A stretch of 64,000 nucleotides of DNA from Ficedula albicollis (taxonomy: Eukaryota; Chordata; Aves; Passeriformes; Muscicapidae). The stretch's first letter is position 1. Each line of letters starts with the position of its first letter. The translations under genes and the position numbers were made by a program. Of the stretch, positions 29,701 to 41,927 are shown piece by piece. The notes beneath the pieces are model-generated. The model had not been told where the DNA came from. It did not search any database and saw only the letters and a program-made list of their open reading frames with translations. The stretch is from contig NC_021674.1 in assembly GCF_000247815.1 (NCBI RefSeq), positions 34,816,612 through 34,880,611 of the forward strand, written 5' to 3'.

Positions 29701-32700
29701 GCATATCTGGAGGAAATTAGTATGCAATATATCGCTATACACAAGCAACCTCACATTCAAATTCAGGATCTGAAATGTTGGTAAAAATGTAATTTATTAG
29801 GGGACTTTTTAACTCCCATTAGCTCTGTTTAGTTCTGAAATCAACTATATTTGAAAGTAAACCTGAACTTTATATTTATATAAAAAACTGAATGGGCTGT
29901 TTTTCACAAATAAGTTTCCAGACAGACACAGAAAAAACAATAACTTGCAGTAGATAACCTGTGAAAACAGGAACTCTTAATACCATGTGGTCATCAGCAA
30001 GATATTTTTTTATTTCAGCTTTCTGGTGGGCATAAATTTTGGTTGATTTGCAAAATGTTGTCAGAAGAGAATTTAGCTGCCAGGAAATTATTCATAGTAC
30101 TGCCAAGTACAATATATGCAATGGTTTGTCAAATTAAATAGACAAATTGCAGGGAGAGAGGAGTCTGAACCCAGGACATCCCATATCATCACACTCAACA
30201 TGGGCAGTTGTGGGGAACTGAATGTGAAACCATAAAATGCTGCCGATCTGCAGAACAGGGAATTATTCATGCTGCAAATAGGCCACCTTATAAAAATGAA
30301 AGTATATTATAAACGTGACTTTATTTTTAGCATAAAGAAGATACTGCCCATAAAAAGATGGGGGAAGTGAGAACTAGTTTCTGCCAAATCTGTCACAGAA
30401 GAGGGTTGGATGAATGAGTCTATTTGCATGCTTCAAAACACCAAAGGGAGCAGTCACCAAAATGTTAAAAGTAGTTTCTACAGTCAATTAATGCAAGCAC
30501 ATGCCAGACTGCTGAACAGACAACACTAAACTATGTAGGGAAAGCTTAAAAATCACATATTTACCAACATAACTACTCACTTCCCAAGTTTGCACAATAA
30601 GTTGTTTCAGTTGTTTTGTGGCATAGAGCAGCATCTTTTTAATCTGTAACAGAGTATATTTCCAGGGTCTGGATTACAGAGTCCGGTGTGACTTTCCAGA
30701 GGTTCAGGTCCCTAGAGGTGGTAGCACTGATTAGATCAGCCCTCTGACCCTGAAGACATAGGTTTTGACAACCTCTGGAACAGCTTTTGGGAAAGAGAGG
30801 AGTGGGAGCACAGCTGTTTGTTCTTCTGCAAAGAAAAGTCACAGGTGTAATCCTGGGGCAACTGAGGTGAAGCTGAAAGGAGGTGATCTTTGAAGATGTT
30901 GCTACAGCTCTACTATTTTTAACCAGCACATGGGACAAGAAGGCTGTGTAAGGGAACAGGCTACCTCAAGACTCTGCTTGCTTCCAGGCCCTTGGGAGCA
31001 GAACTATAGGAATGTCTGAACCTTCTGGTTTTTGACTGAGCAACAAAATGAAATTGCATTAGGCTGAACTGCATCATTTAGGCTTCTTGAGTTCTCGCTT
31101 GTGATGTTTCTTTTATAATTTTTTCCCAACTCATTGATCAGTCTCAGAACTAAAATTTGTGGTTTATTTTTCAGCTTTTCCAGCTCTTCTTTCCTCTCTC
31201 TCTCCTCTTTGTTCTTCTATTTTTTTTTTTTTGAAATTATGACTTGATTTGTCACAAATCATTTCACTATTCTCCAAATCACATTTCTGATGAACTGACT
31301 ATTCAAAAACATTGCTCAATTCTGCCCAGTGGGATTAATTTGTCACCAGGCTTCCCAGAAAGGATGCTGCCTCATACTCACTTGGAGAAGCTTGGAGAAG
31401 GCAGAAAATGACACTGTTCTCCCAGTGCTGAGAGGCTGATGTGTTTTTAAGACTACAGCTGGGAAGAATTTTATTCTCTATGGAAATGCACACCAGAAAT
31501 CGTACCTTGAAAGTTTTTTGAAACAGTTAGAGAGTTCATATTTATGAAAAATAATTATAGATGACTGCACATATTGTTCAGTGATGCATGAGAATAATGA
31601 CAATTAACCACTTAAACTAATAATTTCTGCAGTTGTCATGCAAAACCATAATATATAAATATGCAAAGCAAGCATTAAATTTTATGTATTTTTGCCAGAA
31701 AAAAAAAACAATAACAAAACAAACTTGTTTTTTGTGCTTTGATTTGTGCTCTTGTGGTCTGAATCAAAGGATATTCATTATTTCTGTGACTTACATCTAT
31801 TTGAAGATTCTTTCCTCCAAAATGCAGAATTGTTCTTATTTCACTGCTTAGGAATGAAATACAATCAGATGTTCCTTCACCCTCCACAGATCTGTGTTAA
31901 CTCTGGTCATTTCTCAGAACATAGACTTTTCTAATCCTGTCTATTTGTTTCTTCTGTGAATCTACCCTTTTACATTCCTTCAAATCAAACTTTCTACCCC
32001 AAATATTTGGTCATCATACTGTAGGGCTTGACCTTTTTAAGTCTTCATGCATCTCTCAGTAGATAACAAATGAAGACAAAAGAAAAAATGGCCACTGAAA
32101 GCCAGGTCTTCACAGCTCACACCTGTACTTCTTTCTACAAGAGGCATTGCCCTTCAGATGATGTGTTCCATTACTATCACTGCTAAGCAAAGAAATTTAG
32201 AGTTGGCCAGATGATTTCCAATCCCTATGTTTGCAAACACTAATATTTATACAAGATATTACAGGGGAATGTCATTGAGGCAACAACTGTAAATTATACA
32301 GGCACTCGTCTGGAGAAGACATCTTCATTCTTAGCACATGTTTATGATTGAAATATGGTCCAGCTTTTCCAAACCTCTGAGTGAGTCACAAGAACAGTTC
32401 CATGCGTGATGCATGCCACATTGTCCCAGAGCTAACATTCTGTCACTTGAAGTCATTTGCGTCCCCACAGCACTGGGACATTTTAAAATCAGCCTTCCCT
32501 TATCCTGTCAAGCCTTCAAAGCCCTGTTGTTCTGCCATTGTGCTGTTCCCATCTTGAATTTGTATCTGGCATTTTGCATTTTACATGTCCTGAGAGGCTG
32601 ACCTGAAGACAAAGCAATTCAGAGGCCAAGTAGTGCTTATCTCATGTCTTAGCACATGTGCTCTGCTGTCCCTTTAGTGGCAGCATGTAAAAACCTCTGG

Positions 32701-33635
32701 TGAGCAACTTTCTAGTGTTCCATGCAAACAAGTTTTTGGTGATGTCAGACCGTAGGAAGTAAGGACATATGCAGGGGAAAGGAAGAGGTTATTAACAAAA
32801 CCCAGGCTCTTACAGCAGCTCTTTGCTGATACTGCTTCTACTTTTGTGAAATCAAGGTTGGAAGTGTGCAGGTGGCTGGATTGGTAGCCCAGTTGTCAAG
32901 GAATACATTCAGTGCAGGTAGTTCAGGGTGCGAGCTGCTGCAGGTTGAGCTCTGGGGAGGCAGGAGCCCCAAAGAAGGAAGGCAGGAACTGCCAACCCTT
33001 TGCAGAACAAAGGGCTCAGGTACCTCTGGCACAGCAGTTGACCGACACTGAGAGACACAGCAGGAGATGCTGACTCCCAGATTTTCCATGCTTACACTGT
33101 AAGAGTATAAAAGTGCAGGGATTCTTCTGTCAGGCATCACTCCTCAGAAGCATCCAGGTCTACTGTTATTTTGTTAATTAGGCATTTAGTTATGGCACTG
33201 TGATTAAATTATTGTAAGGAGGCTCTGCTATGAGAAACCTGGGTCAAGCCTGTAAGGAAAACTGTTCTGACTGTGTCAGTGTGGAGGGTGTAGCTGTGAA
33301 AAGGCTTCAGACCCAGCTTTGCTGATGCTAGAGGGACTGCCAGAATGGCTCCTGGATGGTTGGACAGGGAAGTTTCTCTAACACAGTGAAGAGTTTGCTC
33401 TGAGATACTACACTTAATGATAGGAATAAAATAAGGAATGTATTCCACACAGACCACCTGTAAACCATGTGCAGTGCACAACTTTCCATATAAGATTTGT
33501 GATTAACATGTGTTAAGGGGTGGGTACAATGGTATGAAACTTTTATCATGTTCCATGTGGAGATTTTAGTGTACTCTGTTGTGAGATTTTTAAATTCTGC
33601 TCGTTTGGAGATTAAAATAAAGAATCTGAATGCTC
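23800..33635. other. Unique AT-rich non-coding DNA (about 9.8 kb)
   Basis: I find no gene, structural RNA or named transposon in this long stretch. Open frames are all below 100 codons and none resembles a known protein. Short runs such as T11 near 31220 and the duplicated CTTGGAGAAG at about 31381 are trivial. The AT-rich, homeobox-site-rich segments around 24240-24520 and 24630-24760 could be conserved non-coding DNA, but I cannot test this. Confidence 0.45.
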
Positions 33636-33698
33636 AGTGAATGCAGGCATTTTAATGAATTGTTTAATGAATTAGTGAAGGCAGCCATTTTAATGAAT
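33636..33698. repeat. Imperfect tandem duplication, about 38-bp period
   Basis: AGTGAATGCAGGCATTTTAA at 33636 recurs at 33674 as AGTGAAGGCAGCCATTTTAA, each followed by TGAAT. The pair is more diverged than the other duplications in this window. A looser third echo (GAATGCAAAG ... TCAATGAAT) follows at about 33719. Confidence 0.7.
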
Positions 33699-35322
33699 CA
33701 CTCAAGACTGTAACTCATGAATGCAAAGATATTTTCAATGAATTTTTAATAAATAACAATAAGGTTGCCAAATTAAATTCTGTGAACGGTAGAAAAGAGA
33801 AGGATTAAACACACAACTGCGACCAGTAAAAAAGTATTATTAAACAGAGATGATCATTTGCCAGTCAAAACCTTAAACTCAAATAAAACAGAAGAAGTTT
33901 GTATAGGCTGTTTTACAGTGTTCCGTCACGTTATCCACCTTGCTTTCCAGAGAGTCTCTTTACCCTTTCATTATCCTCCTCAGCTGTCTGTGCCAACTCT
34001 ACCATGGTTTTGTCTTCCTTTTTTTCTTATCTCTCTTTTCTTCACTCTCTTCTTCCTTCTTTATAGCTCCTTTAGGGTGCATATAGCATTTTGTTCTCAA
34101 GGCAGTGCTACTGAAAGGAGTTGGTCACTGCAGGGACACTCCGGCAGACAGTCCTTGCTTTAGAGACTGAAACTCATTAGGTCCTCTATCAATAAAAATA
34201 TTGGATACTGGTCCAGCTGAGAAATTGTGTAGTGATCTCAGTTGCCAGAGTGGTGTTTTCAGATCTGGGAACAGGGTGAAGAGGAAAATTGGGCTCTCTG
34301 GATAGTGCCAAGTGAACTGCTTTGCCATGCAACCCATGCATCAAGAATTTTTGGGTACTTAGTTTTCTAAAATGAAGACACTCACGGATCAACATAATGG
34401 GCACTGCAAAATAGCTAGAATTTTACAGTAACCAAAATATCTTCCTCTTCTGGAAAAATTTGTGCTGTGTGACTTGGCTGGTCTACCATATCATGCTTCA
34501 CATTGGTTAAAAGCTGAGAACACGTTTTTCCTCAGCTTCTGTAACTACTGCAACAGTAGAAAGGGTGCTTCCTTTCAATTTAATACTTAATCCCCATAGT
34601 GTCACCGTTTTGACTGAGGATAATTTGGGGGTTTTGTAGATAGAGGAAAGACATAGAAGAAAAAAGGCAAAGTGTGGGGAGCAGTAATCAAGGGGACAGC
34701 AGGGGACATTGAAATGCGGTATGGATGTAGCAATATAAAGAAAAGAACTGGGAAGCTTTAGCACAGCTCCTGGATGTACGCCAGATAACATCAAAGGAAT
34801 ATGCAGATAAAAGAGTTTGCTTGTCTCTGAGACAATGGAGAGCACATTAATACCTCACATACACTAAGCACTTTCCTACCAGCACTTTCCTGCATGCAGC
34901 CTGTACTTTAAGAAACAAGGGAAAGAAAGTCAAAAAGATAAAAAGAAGTAAAGAAGCACAACCTAAAATGGCAGACACCTGATAGCACAGCACCAGGGTG
35001 TTTATGTCTCTCTACCTACACTAGTTCTTGCAGATGAGTCTCCTCCCAAGTAGGGCTTCCCTCACATCTCAGGCAAGACCTGCTGGTAGATCTGTTAGAT
35101 CCTCTGATGTTGCAGTGCTCCAGCCAGATCCTGGATTTTGGTTACAAATTCTGTCTGTCCAATATAGTGGACGTGAACCACAGAGGTGTGCATGGAGAGA
35201 ACCAAATGCAATGCCTCAGCAAGGTGATGTCAGACAAGTGTACAGTCCATCTACGTATAGTAGATATTTATTTAATGAAGTCTCCTGTAAAACACATTGT
35301 TTTCCTCCACACATCTATATGA
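33699..35322. other. Unique non-coding DNA
   Basis: No gene recognised. The 112-codon minus frame at 34507-34845 and the 101-codon plus frame at 33858-34163 have pyrimidine-tract-derived, F/L/S-rich content typical of chance frames. Confidence 0.45.
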
Positions 35323-36030
35323 GCCAGCAGTGCCCTGGCAGCCAGGAGGGCCAACCCTGTCCTGGGGTGCATCAGGCACAGCATCACAGCCAGCAAGGGA
35401 GGGGATTGTCCTGCTCTGCTCTGGGCTGGGGCAGCCTCACCTCCAGTGCTGGGGGCAGCTTTGGGCACCACAACGTAAGACATAAAGCTCTTACAGAGTG
35501 TACCATGGTCCATGAGGATGGTGAAAGGTCTTGGGGGGAAGCCATAAGAGGAGAAGCTGAGATCATTTGCCCAGAGTGTACCATGGTCCATGAGGATGGT
35601 GAAGGGCCTTGGGGGGAAGCCATAAGAGGAGGAGCTGAGATCATTTGCAAGCTGAGATCATTTGCCTTGTTCAGCTTGGAGGAGACTGAGGGGAGACCTC
35701 ATTGCAGTCAGCAGCTTCCTCCCAATGGGAAGAGGAGGGGCAGACCCTGATCTCCTCTCTCTCTGATGACCAGTGAGAAAACCTGAGGGAATGTCATGAA
35801 GCTGTCTCATGGGAAGTGTAAGTTGGGTATTAGGAAAAGGTCCTTCCCCCAGAGGGTGGTTGGGTGCTGGAGCAGGCTCCCCAGGGAATGGTCACAGCAC
35901 AAAACCTGACAATCTCAAGAAGTATTTGGAGAAAGTCCTCAGGCACATGGTGTGATTCTTGGGGTGGTCCTGTTTAGGACTTGGACAGTTCTTGTGTGTT
36001 CTAACTCAGGATATTCTGTGATTCTTTGAT
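35323..36030 (+). mobile_element. CR1 LINE, 5'-truncated 3' end, plus strand
   Basis: This aligns with the last part of CR1 ORF2 and its 3' UTR. Landmarks in order: GAGCCAGCAGTGCCCTGGCA at 35321, the GATTGTCCTGCTCTGCTCTG block, TTCAGCTTGGAGGAGACTGA at about 35675 (encodes FSLEE, a conserved CR1 C-terminal motif), CCCCCAGAGGGTGGTTGG, then the tail ATTCTGTGATTCTTTGATTT ending near 36030. Only about 700 bp of a roughly 4.5 kb element remain. The frame is broken, and an internal 78-bp duplication is present. Confidence 0.9.
35494..35666. repeat. Tandem duplication inside CR1, 78-bp period
   Basis: CAGAGTGTACCATGGTCCAT at 35494 recurs at 35572, and the last 18 bases (AGCTGAGATCATTTGC) occur a third time at about 35649. 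The unit corresponds to the CR1 segment encoding the conserved region before FSLEE. It is not duplicated in the second CR1 copy at 46 kb, so it arose in or just before this copy. Because 78 is a multiple of three, a 240-codon frame stays open across it (35028-35750). Confidence 0.92.
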
Positions 36031-36202
36031 TTAGAGTGCCTTTATTGTGGCATGGTGCTGACCCCAGTTTTGTTCAGACAGCTATCTAGACAGCTGAGCA
36101 CTAGCACGATCGCTAATGAGAGCTGAAGTCCTCAACCTCAGGCTTTAGCTGAGCTGTGAGAACTGATTCAGGTGCCTGAAGTGGTGCAAAATACACTGTG
36201 GC

Positions 36203-36348
36203 TGTAAAAGAGCATTGAATAACACGGCTTGGTCAGCCAGCATGACCAGACAGTGGTAGGGGATTGCAAAAGAGGTGTAAAAGAGCATTGAATAACACGG
36301 CTTGGTCTGGCAGCATGACCAGACAGTGGTAGGGGACTGCAAAAGAGT
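36203..36348. repeat. Tandem duplication, 73-bp period, 2 copies
   Basis: TGTAAAAGAGCATTGAATAA at 36203 recurs at 36276. The copies are nearly identical apart from TCAGCCAGC versus TCTGGCAGC and ATTGC versus ACTGC. Confidence 0.93.
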
Positions 36349-37707
36349 ACTTAGCACATGCTTAGCCACCCTTAACAAATTCACTTCAACGTTGTGGAAA
36401 ACATCACCTTTCACAGAAAGATACTACCACCATGGGTTTATTTTTGTATGTGAAAACATTTGTGTCAGGAAGAATATTGTGTGAGAACACTAAGTATGTT
36501 AATGTAGAAGAGGATTAGCTAAGCAGACAAATAAAATAAATCAAGTGTATAAAATCCTTCAGCTGATATGAACTGACAGCTAACTGAATTATTTCAGTCT
36601 GCCATTGTTGTTCCCACGTGGCAAGTATACCTGTTCTTTCCTTTTAGGAAAATCATGACAATGACTTCTCATGCTGTCTTTCCATCCTGGCTTCAAGGAG
36701 TCAGAGAAAATTAGCACTCAGAAGCAGATGCTACATTCATACTCCCAAACGTTACACAAGTGTTTTTCAAACTATTTTTCTCTGGTCTCTTATTACAGGT
36801 ATGTTGTAACACCCCATTTAGAAATCACAGTTTTTCAATTCCTTATTTACCTGTTACAGCTTTTGTCACGTTGTTAGAAAAGTCATCTTATTAAAAACCT
36901 GGAATTCATGTACTTTTTACTTAGTACTTCTTCAAACCTAAAAGCCAGAAGACCTATAAGGAAACAAGGCTCTATTTCTAAGTGTTTAAGTGCCACACAC
37001 TTGTTTGCCTGATTTCACAGCAAATGAGAGGCTATAAAGAGATTCTTCTATAAATTTGAAGTTACGTGTTTCAAAGAGACAGCACATAGACAACACAACA
37101 AATGCAAAACAAAAATTGGGAAAAGAAACCAAAACACTGCCACCTTCTAAATGCATAGAATTTTCTAATAGCTATTGAAATAAAAGACAAAATATTATCT
37201 GGTTTAAATAAAAACAAAATAGAGTATGATCTTTCTAACAGTGGTAAAAGGCACTGGGTCAAACTCTGTTACTCAACATCTAGTGCCATTTCCATGTTAA
37301 TGTTATGCCTAGCCCAAATTTTTATTGGTGTTGCAAAGTCACAAGGTTTTAGACCTATAATTAAAATCCCTTCCAGCAGACTGAAGAGCTGCTACCATGG
37401 GTCACATTCCTGTTTTGTTTCAGCTGTTACTTTGACAGACCTCTATGTCAAAATTTACTCTTTCTTCATATCTTGCTTCTTTGCTGCAACAACAATCCCA
37501 AGAAGAAGTGAGAGGCAAGCACTGAATCTTTTTTGGTTGCTTCTTCAAGTACTAAGGATTTGCTTTGGAAGACAACATGAGGTACTGCTGTTATTTATTT
37601 GATTTGGAGAACTAAAGAAATCTCTGAGACTGGAAGCATGTCCCCAAAAAACCAGGAGGATGCAGAAATCCTGATTAGCTGTAACTTCCACATGGGCCAT
37701 TCACTTG
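36349..37707. other. Unique AT-rich non-coding DNA
   Basis: No gene or repeat family recognised. Confidence 0.45.
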
Positions 37708-37752
37708 GTGGGTCCCTTCCAACTGAGAATATTCTGTGACTCTGTGATTCAT
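37708..37752 (+). mobile_element. CR1 3' tail fragment, plus strand
   Basis: GGTGGGTCCCTTCCAACTGA followed by GAATATTCTGTGACTCTGTG is a plain CR1 3' terminus with its short tail repeat. About 45 bp are recognisable; the upstream part has decayed or was never copied. Confidence 0.8.
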
Positions 37753-39096
37753 CTCTCCTCAGTAAAGCATTGAATTCTAATGAAACATGCTTATTCCACA
37801 AAATGAGGTTAATTGCTGGGGAAATTAAACCCTTTCTGGAGAGAGGAAAACAGAGATCATGAAGCTGAAGGAAAAATATGCATACTCCCAGAAAAGCACA
37901 TATTAATCACAGCATTGCTAACAAATTATTCATGCCACTAACTGCAGAGCAGCTGTTCACACTGGTAAATACCAGATTCCTTCAGAGAAAGTGTGGATCA
38001 GGAGGTTGTTGCTGTCTCAGTGTCCTTCCAACGTGCCAGTGTGTCACTGAGATCACAGGATCTGTCCAGTCTCACTATCAGCCATGCAGGTTTCTCCAGG
38101 CTGGGAGGCAAACTTAATTTCTCTTATGTCACAGAGAAAGTGAAGTCACACAGTTTTTAGTGAGATTTAAGGTTCTAAATGGTCAACTTCCTTTCTATTA
38201 TAGGAGGGAGGTGCTAATGAAGCTGCCATTTGATGTCACAGCACCAGAAAGTCCATTGCAGGGAGTACAAGGGGCTCCACAATTAAACATGGTGGGATAA
38301 ATTTTATTAGAATATTCACATGAATTTGCTAACTTAAGCAGTTCCATCTCCTCTATTTATGTTTCCTTTTACACATCTTTCCTTATTTGTCTTACAAATG
38401 TCAACATAGGTCGAAGAAAGGATTTTTCAGTGAAGTTGGGGGTTATTCTTGTGTGACATTGTCTTTAAAATTTCTTTAGATTTGTTTTTTTTTTTTTTAA
38501 TATATCTCCAAAAAGATGGTTCTAGTTAAAATAAGAGAGGGAACTGTGCAATTTCAAAGACATGCCACTAGTGAGGGTACAGACTCTGGTTCTAGAAGAA
38601 TATGATTCAATCCATCCTCTGATTAAGACTAAAGATTTTATCTCAGCTCTTCTATCTCATAAAATAATGTATGACCCTTACAAAAGAATACTAATGCCTT
38701 GTACAGGGCTATTCAGACAATTTTTCTGGGTTTTTTTTCCCCCACAAAAAGTAAAGAGTAAAAAGTAAAGAATCCCAGTGTTCCTGAATCTGACTAAAGT
38801 CCAGTAGTCATAAATTTTTAAGGTGCTGAAGACCATGGATTTTATCTTCCCTTGCTCTAGAAACAAAGCAAAAATACATCTTAGACAGCTGACTAGAAAT
38901 CTTTTATAGTCACCTGCAAGGAACATGTATTTCAAGGTTTCAGTATATCACTATAATGATAATAATACCATGAATTACACTGACTGTAGAAGCTCTCTTT
39001 CACCTGGCATCCTTTTCTTTTTCTATAGCATATTATGCTGATTTTTCTCTTCTTATTTCCTCTCTCTTCCTCCAGAGGTTCTTTTTTCCTTTAAAT
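37753..39096. other. Unique AT-rich non-coding DNA
   Basis: No gene or named repeat recognised. A T-rich run lies at about 38485-38499. Confidence 0.45.
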
Positions 39097-39348
39097 CTAT
39101 TTTCCAATTAGTTCTTTGCAATACTGGGTAGCAATCTTAAGGTATTTCTTCAAGTTCTGTGAGTTCATTTTGTTGAAATCCAACTTGCAGTGCAATTCAA
39201 TTTCCAGCTTTTTGAAGAATGTCTCTGCTGCTTCTGGCTCTTCACATTTCCTTGTGATGTCTCCTGCTCTAATAATTAATATGAGAGGCACCAGAGTGCT
39301 GTGGTTTCTCATGGGCTTTTTTCTCCTCCTTGAAAAGAGGGATGTCAT
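39097..39348 (-). other. Exon-like minus-strand open frame (83 codons), unidentified
   Basis: A minus-strand frame whose last ~55 codons look protein-like: charged and amphipathic, with LKKYLKIATQYCKELIGK at the end and regularly spaced C, L and K. Just upstream of that part lie TTATTAG and AGAGCAG, possible weak splice acceptors. The pattern could fit the last exon of a small helical protein, but I cannot name one, and the polypyrimidine tract is poor. Chance is a real alternative. Confidence 0.18.
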
Positions 39349-40460
39349 ATAAGGCAGGTTTTTTTTCTGTTCCTCCTTTGGTTATAGATATAAAATTTCT
39401 TACACTTCATCCTTTCTGCATTGTTGGTTGTTCATTGATTTTACTTCTCTACTGGGTTTTTTTAAGAAATAAATTGTTTTGCTGAGATATTCAAAACCTT
39501 GCAGCTAGGGAGCTGGAATTACTGTGGATTTTGGCATTGGGCGTCCATGGGCTTTTCCAGTTTATTTCTTTCAATAATCATCTAAATATAGTATGGTTTA
39601 TAACTTTTCTATATAAAAAAATTAACAGAAATTCCAAGTTATATTCCTTTCTTCCCCTGACGGAAATGCAAAATCAGAGTCGTATAGACTATTAATTTTA
39701 TTTTTTATGTTATTGTTTCTATTAGGTGTTTTAGTTCACTATTGTTTTACCTTCTCCTGATGAAATTTTAAGTTTGGTTAACATTACTCCTGAATTAAGG
39801 TGAGTCAGAATGGTTTTTTTATGATTCTTAGAAATATAAAGGAAAATAGAAATCACCTATAAATGTTTAAGATAGTTTGCCTTGGCTTCTCCCTCTTTCA
39901 CCCAAGTGTCTGTGATGAAGATTTGACCAAGGTTTTTCTCCCATATCTAAGTGGCCTGTGATTTCTGAGACAGGGATAAAAGATTTGTTTTAACAGGCTT
40001 TGTATTTCCAAGGGTTTCACCAGCCACAAGAAAGTGTTGGGCTACGTAGTATCTGCAATGATTTCCACAAAGATTTCTTATGGATGAGTATCACCATTTG
40101 TAGACTTTCACTCTGAAAAGTGATCCTTTTATTTGATATCTCCCCAGGTTTTGTAGGGAGATTGTGTAAATAATCTTTCCTCAATCCTATTCTCTGAGCT
40201 GTTTACGCCTTCTTAGGCTTTCAGTATGTGCACTAATAATGGATGTACTATGTCTCTTTTTTAGGCTGTAATCCTTGCTTGCTGCAGAAGTTTCTCAATT
40301 TTTTTTTGGTCCACACATTTGTCCCTATCCTTGCTACTTTTCCTTCCACTAGTTTTACTTTTTTGATGTGAAAAAACAAAACTGCACATAATCAAGCACA
40401 AGGAGATATAATAATCTCTAGCCTTTTCAGGTGCTTCTGGCTGCCCATTTTCCCCCTAAA
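39349..40460. other. Unique AT-rich non-coding DNA
   Basis: No gene or repeat family recognised. Confidence 0.45.
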
Positions 40461-40570
40461 AATCATAGAATTATTATGTTAGAAAAGACCCTTGATCATC
40501 AAGTCAAATTGCTAACTCTGCCCTGCAAGTCCAGCACTAAATCATGTCCCAAAGCATCACAAACCCAGAA
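40461..40570 (-). mobile_element. CR1 3' end fragment, minus strand
   Basis: AATCATAGAATTATTATGTT, then AGAAAAGACCCTTGATCATC and CCAGCACTAAATCATGTCCC, is the reverse complement of a CR1 3' end of the subfamily ending ...GATGATCTTARAGGTCTTTTCC. About 110 bp remain. Confidence 0.85.
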
Positions 40571-41522
40571 AGGAAATGGAAGTGACTTGTACACTGAGCT
40601 GGGAGTTTTGCAATGATTTCCAAGGCAATTAGGTTAATAAGCAAAACATAGCAGAAGAATCACAATCAGCCAGGCAGTTTCCCAGGAGGATGGGGTGCTG
40701 CTCCAGAGAGTATGGCCTAGGGATGAATGGTCTAAGTTTAGTAAATGGAGATTGTGTCAAAATCTGAACACAAGATCCAAAATGACCTTTCACACAAGAA
40801 AGAAATAGCCCATCAAAGGCTGTTGTCCCTACGCACTGTAAAAAGGGTCTCTTGGGAAATATTGATCTGAAATATTTATACATATAATATACATAAAATA
40901 TACATATTTTTCAAGGCAGAATTACACATACATTGTGTTTGCTGTTCCACTGTGATAAGTACATAGACATTTCTGCTGTGGCATGAAGATCAACCATGTA
41001 CAGGGTGTGTTTTCTAGTTGAGTTGAAATAATTTTCAGGGTTTTACCATTTTCTTTTTCTATTGCCCAACATTTTAAATTCACAGGACCCAACCTGGTTT
41101 GTCATGGGACTGCCTGCACAGTTCTAGAATGGTGCTAGCCACCCTAGAGAGAAATGAGCATCAAGCCCCAAATTTAAGTATGCCTGTGAGCATATGGATA
41201 CATTCTCAGGTATCTTATTGAAGTAAAATGATTTCCCTAATTTTCTTAATTCTTTTCATGCTATGACAGGCTATTACTGTTCACTGAAAGCTTTAACTGA
41301 ATCCAAATTAAAATATGTAGTAGATGCTGGGGCACAGCTACATGGTTGCTTATCCAATTTGTGACTACAGGGCAGTAGTTTTAGACTACAGGCAGGCAGT
41401 TTACCAAAAATCCTTGGACTTTAAAGAAGAAATTCCATATAGTGTTAGAAATGGAAAAAAATGTAGCTATGTGGAATATAACTGACAAAGATGGATGAGC
41501 CATTAACCCTATGCAAGGGAAG
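40571..41522. other. Unique AT-rich non-coding DNA
   Basis: No gene recognised. An AT-rich CATATAATATACATAAAATA stretch lies at about 40880-40905. Confidence 0.45.
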
Positions 41523-41927
41523 TCAGCGTGGTTGGTTTGGGTCTTTTGAGCACAATATGGCTGGGAAGTTTCCACGGACACCTGCATGTGTGTGATTCAT
41601 ATATAAATTTTTATATGGTCTTAAGTTATTGCAAGAAAAAATGAGCATATGGACAGTAAGATACATGTTGTGGTTCAGCAACAATTTTGGAGGACATATA
41701 ATCCTGGAACAACAACATGAGGCAGCCCTGGGAAAATGTCTGGCCTCAAGGTCAATGCAGTCAAAAGCAGTCAAAGAAGTTGGGTCTGTATCATCAGTCC
41801 CATCTGGCATGAGAGCAGTGCAGCTGTTCTGTGGGATGGAGGCCACAATACTCTCCACAATGAGGCTGGGGGGTGAAGTGGGTGTTAAATCATCAAGGGA
41901 CAGCCTCAGTGCTGGTGCCCTGGGCAT
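41523..41927 (-). other. Unidentified 134-codon open frame
   Basis: An ATG-initiated minus-strand frame. Residues 1-85 are rich in S, T, P, D and I with low A/T bias (for example LDDLTPTSPPSLIVESIV), which is unlike the F/K/L-rich chance frames around it. The C-terminal part looks random. I recognise no domain. It could be a decayed retrosequence or part of an old LTR element. Confidence 0.12.

Noticed and set aside
35028..35750. 240-codon plus-strand open frame
   Set aside because: From about 35323 on it runs through a CR1 3' copy in a frame different from the CR1 protein and is kept open by the in-frame 78-bp duplication.
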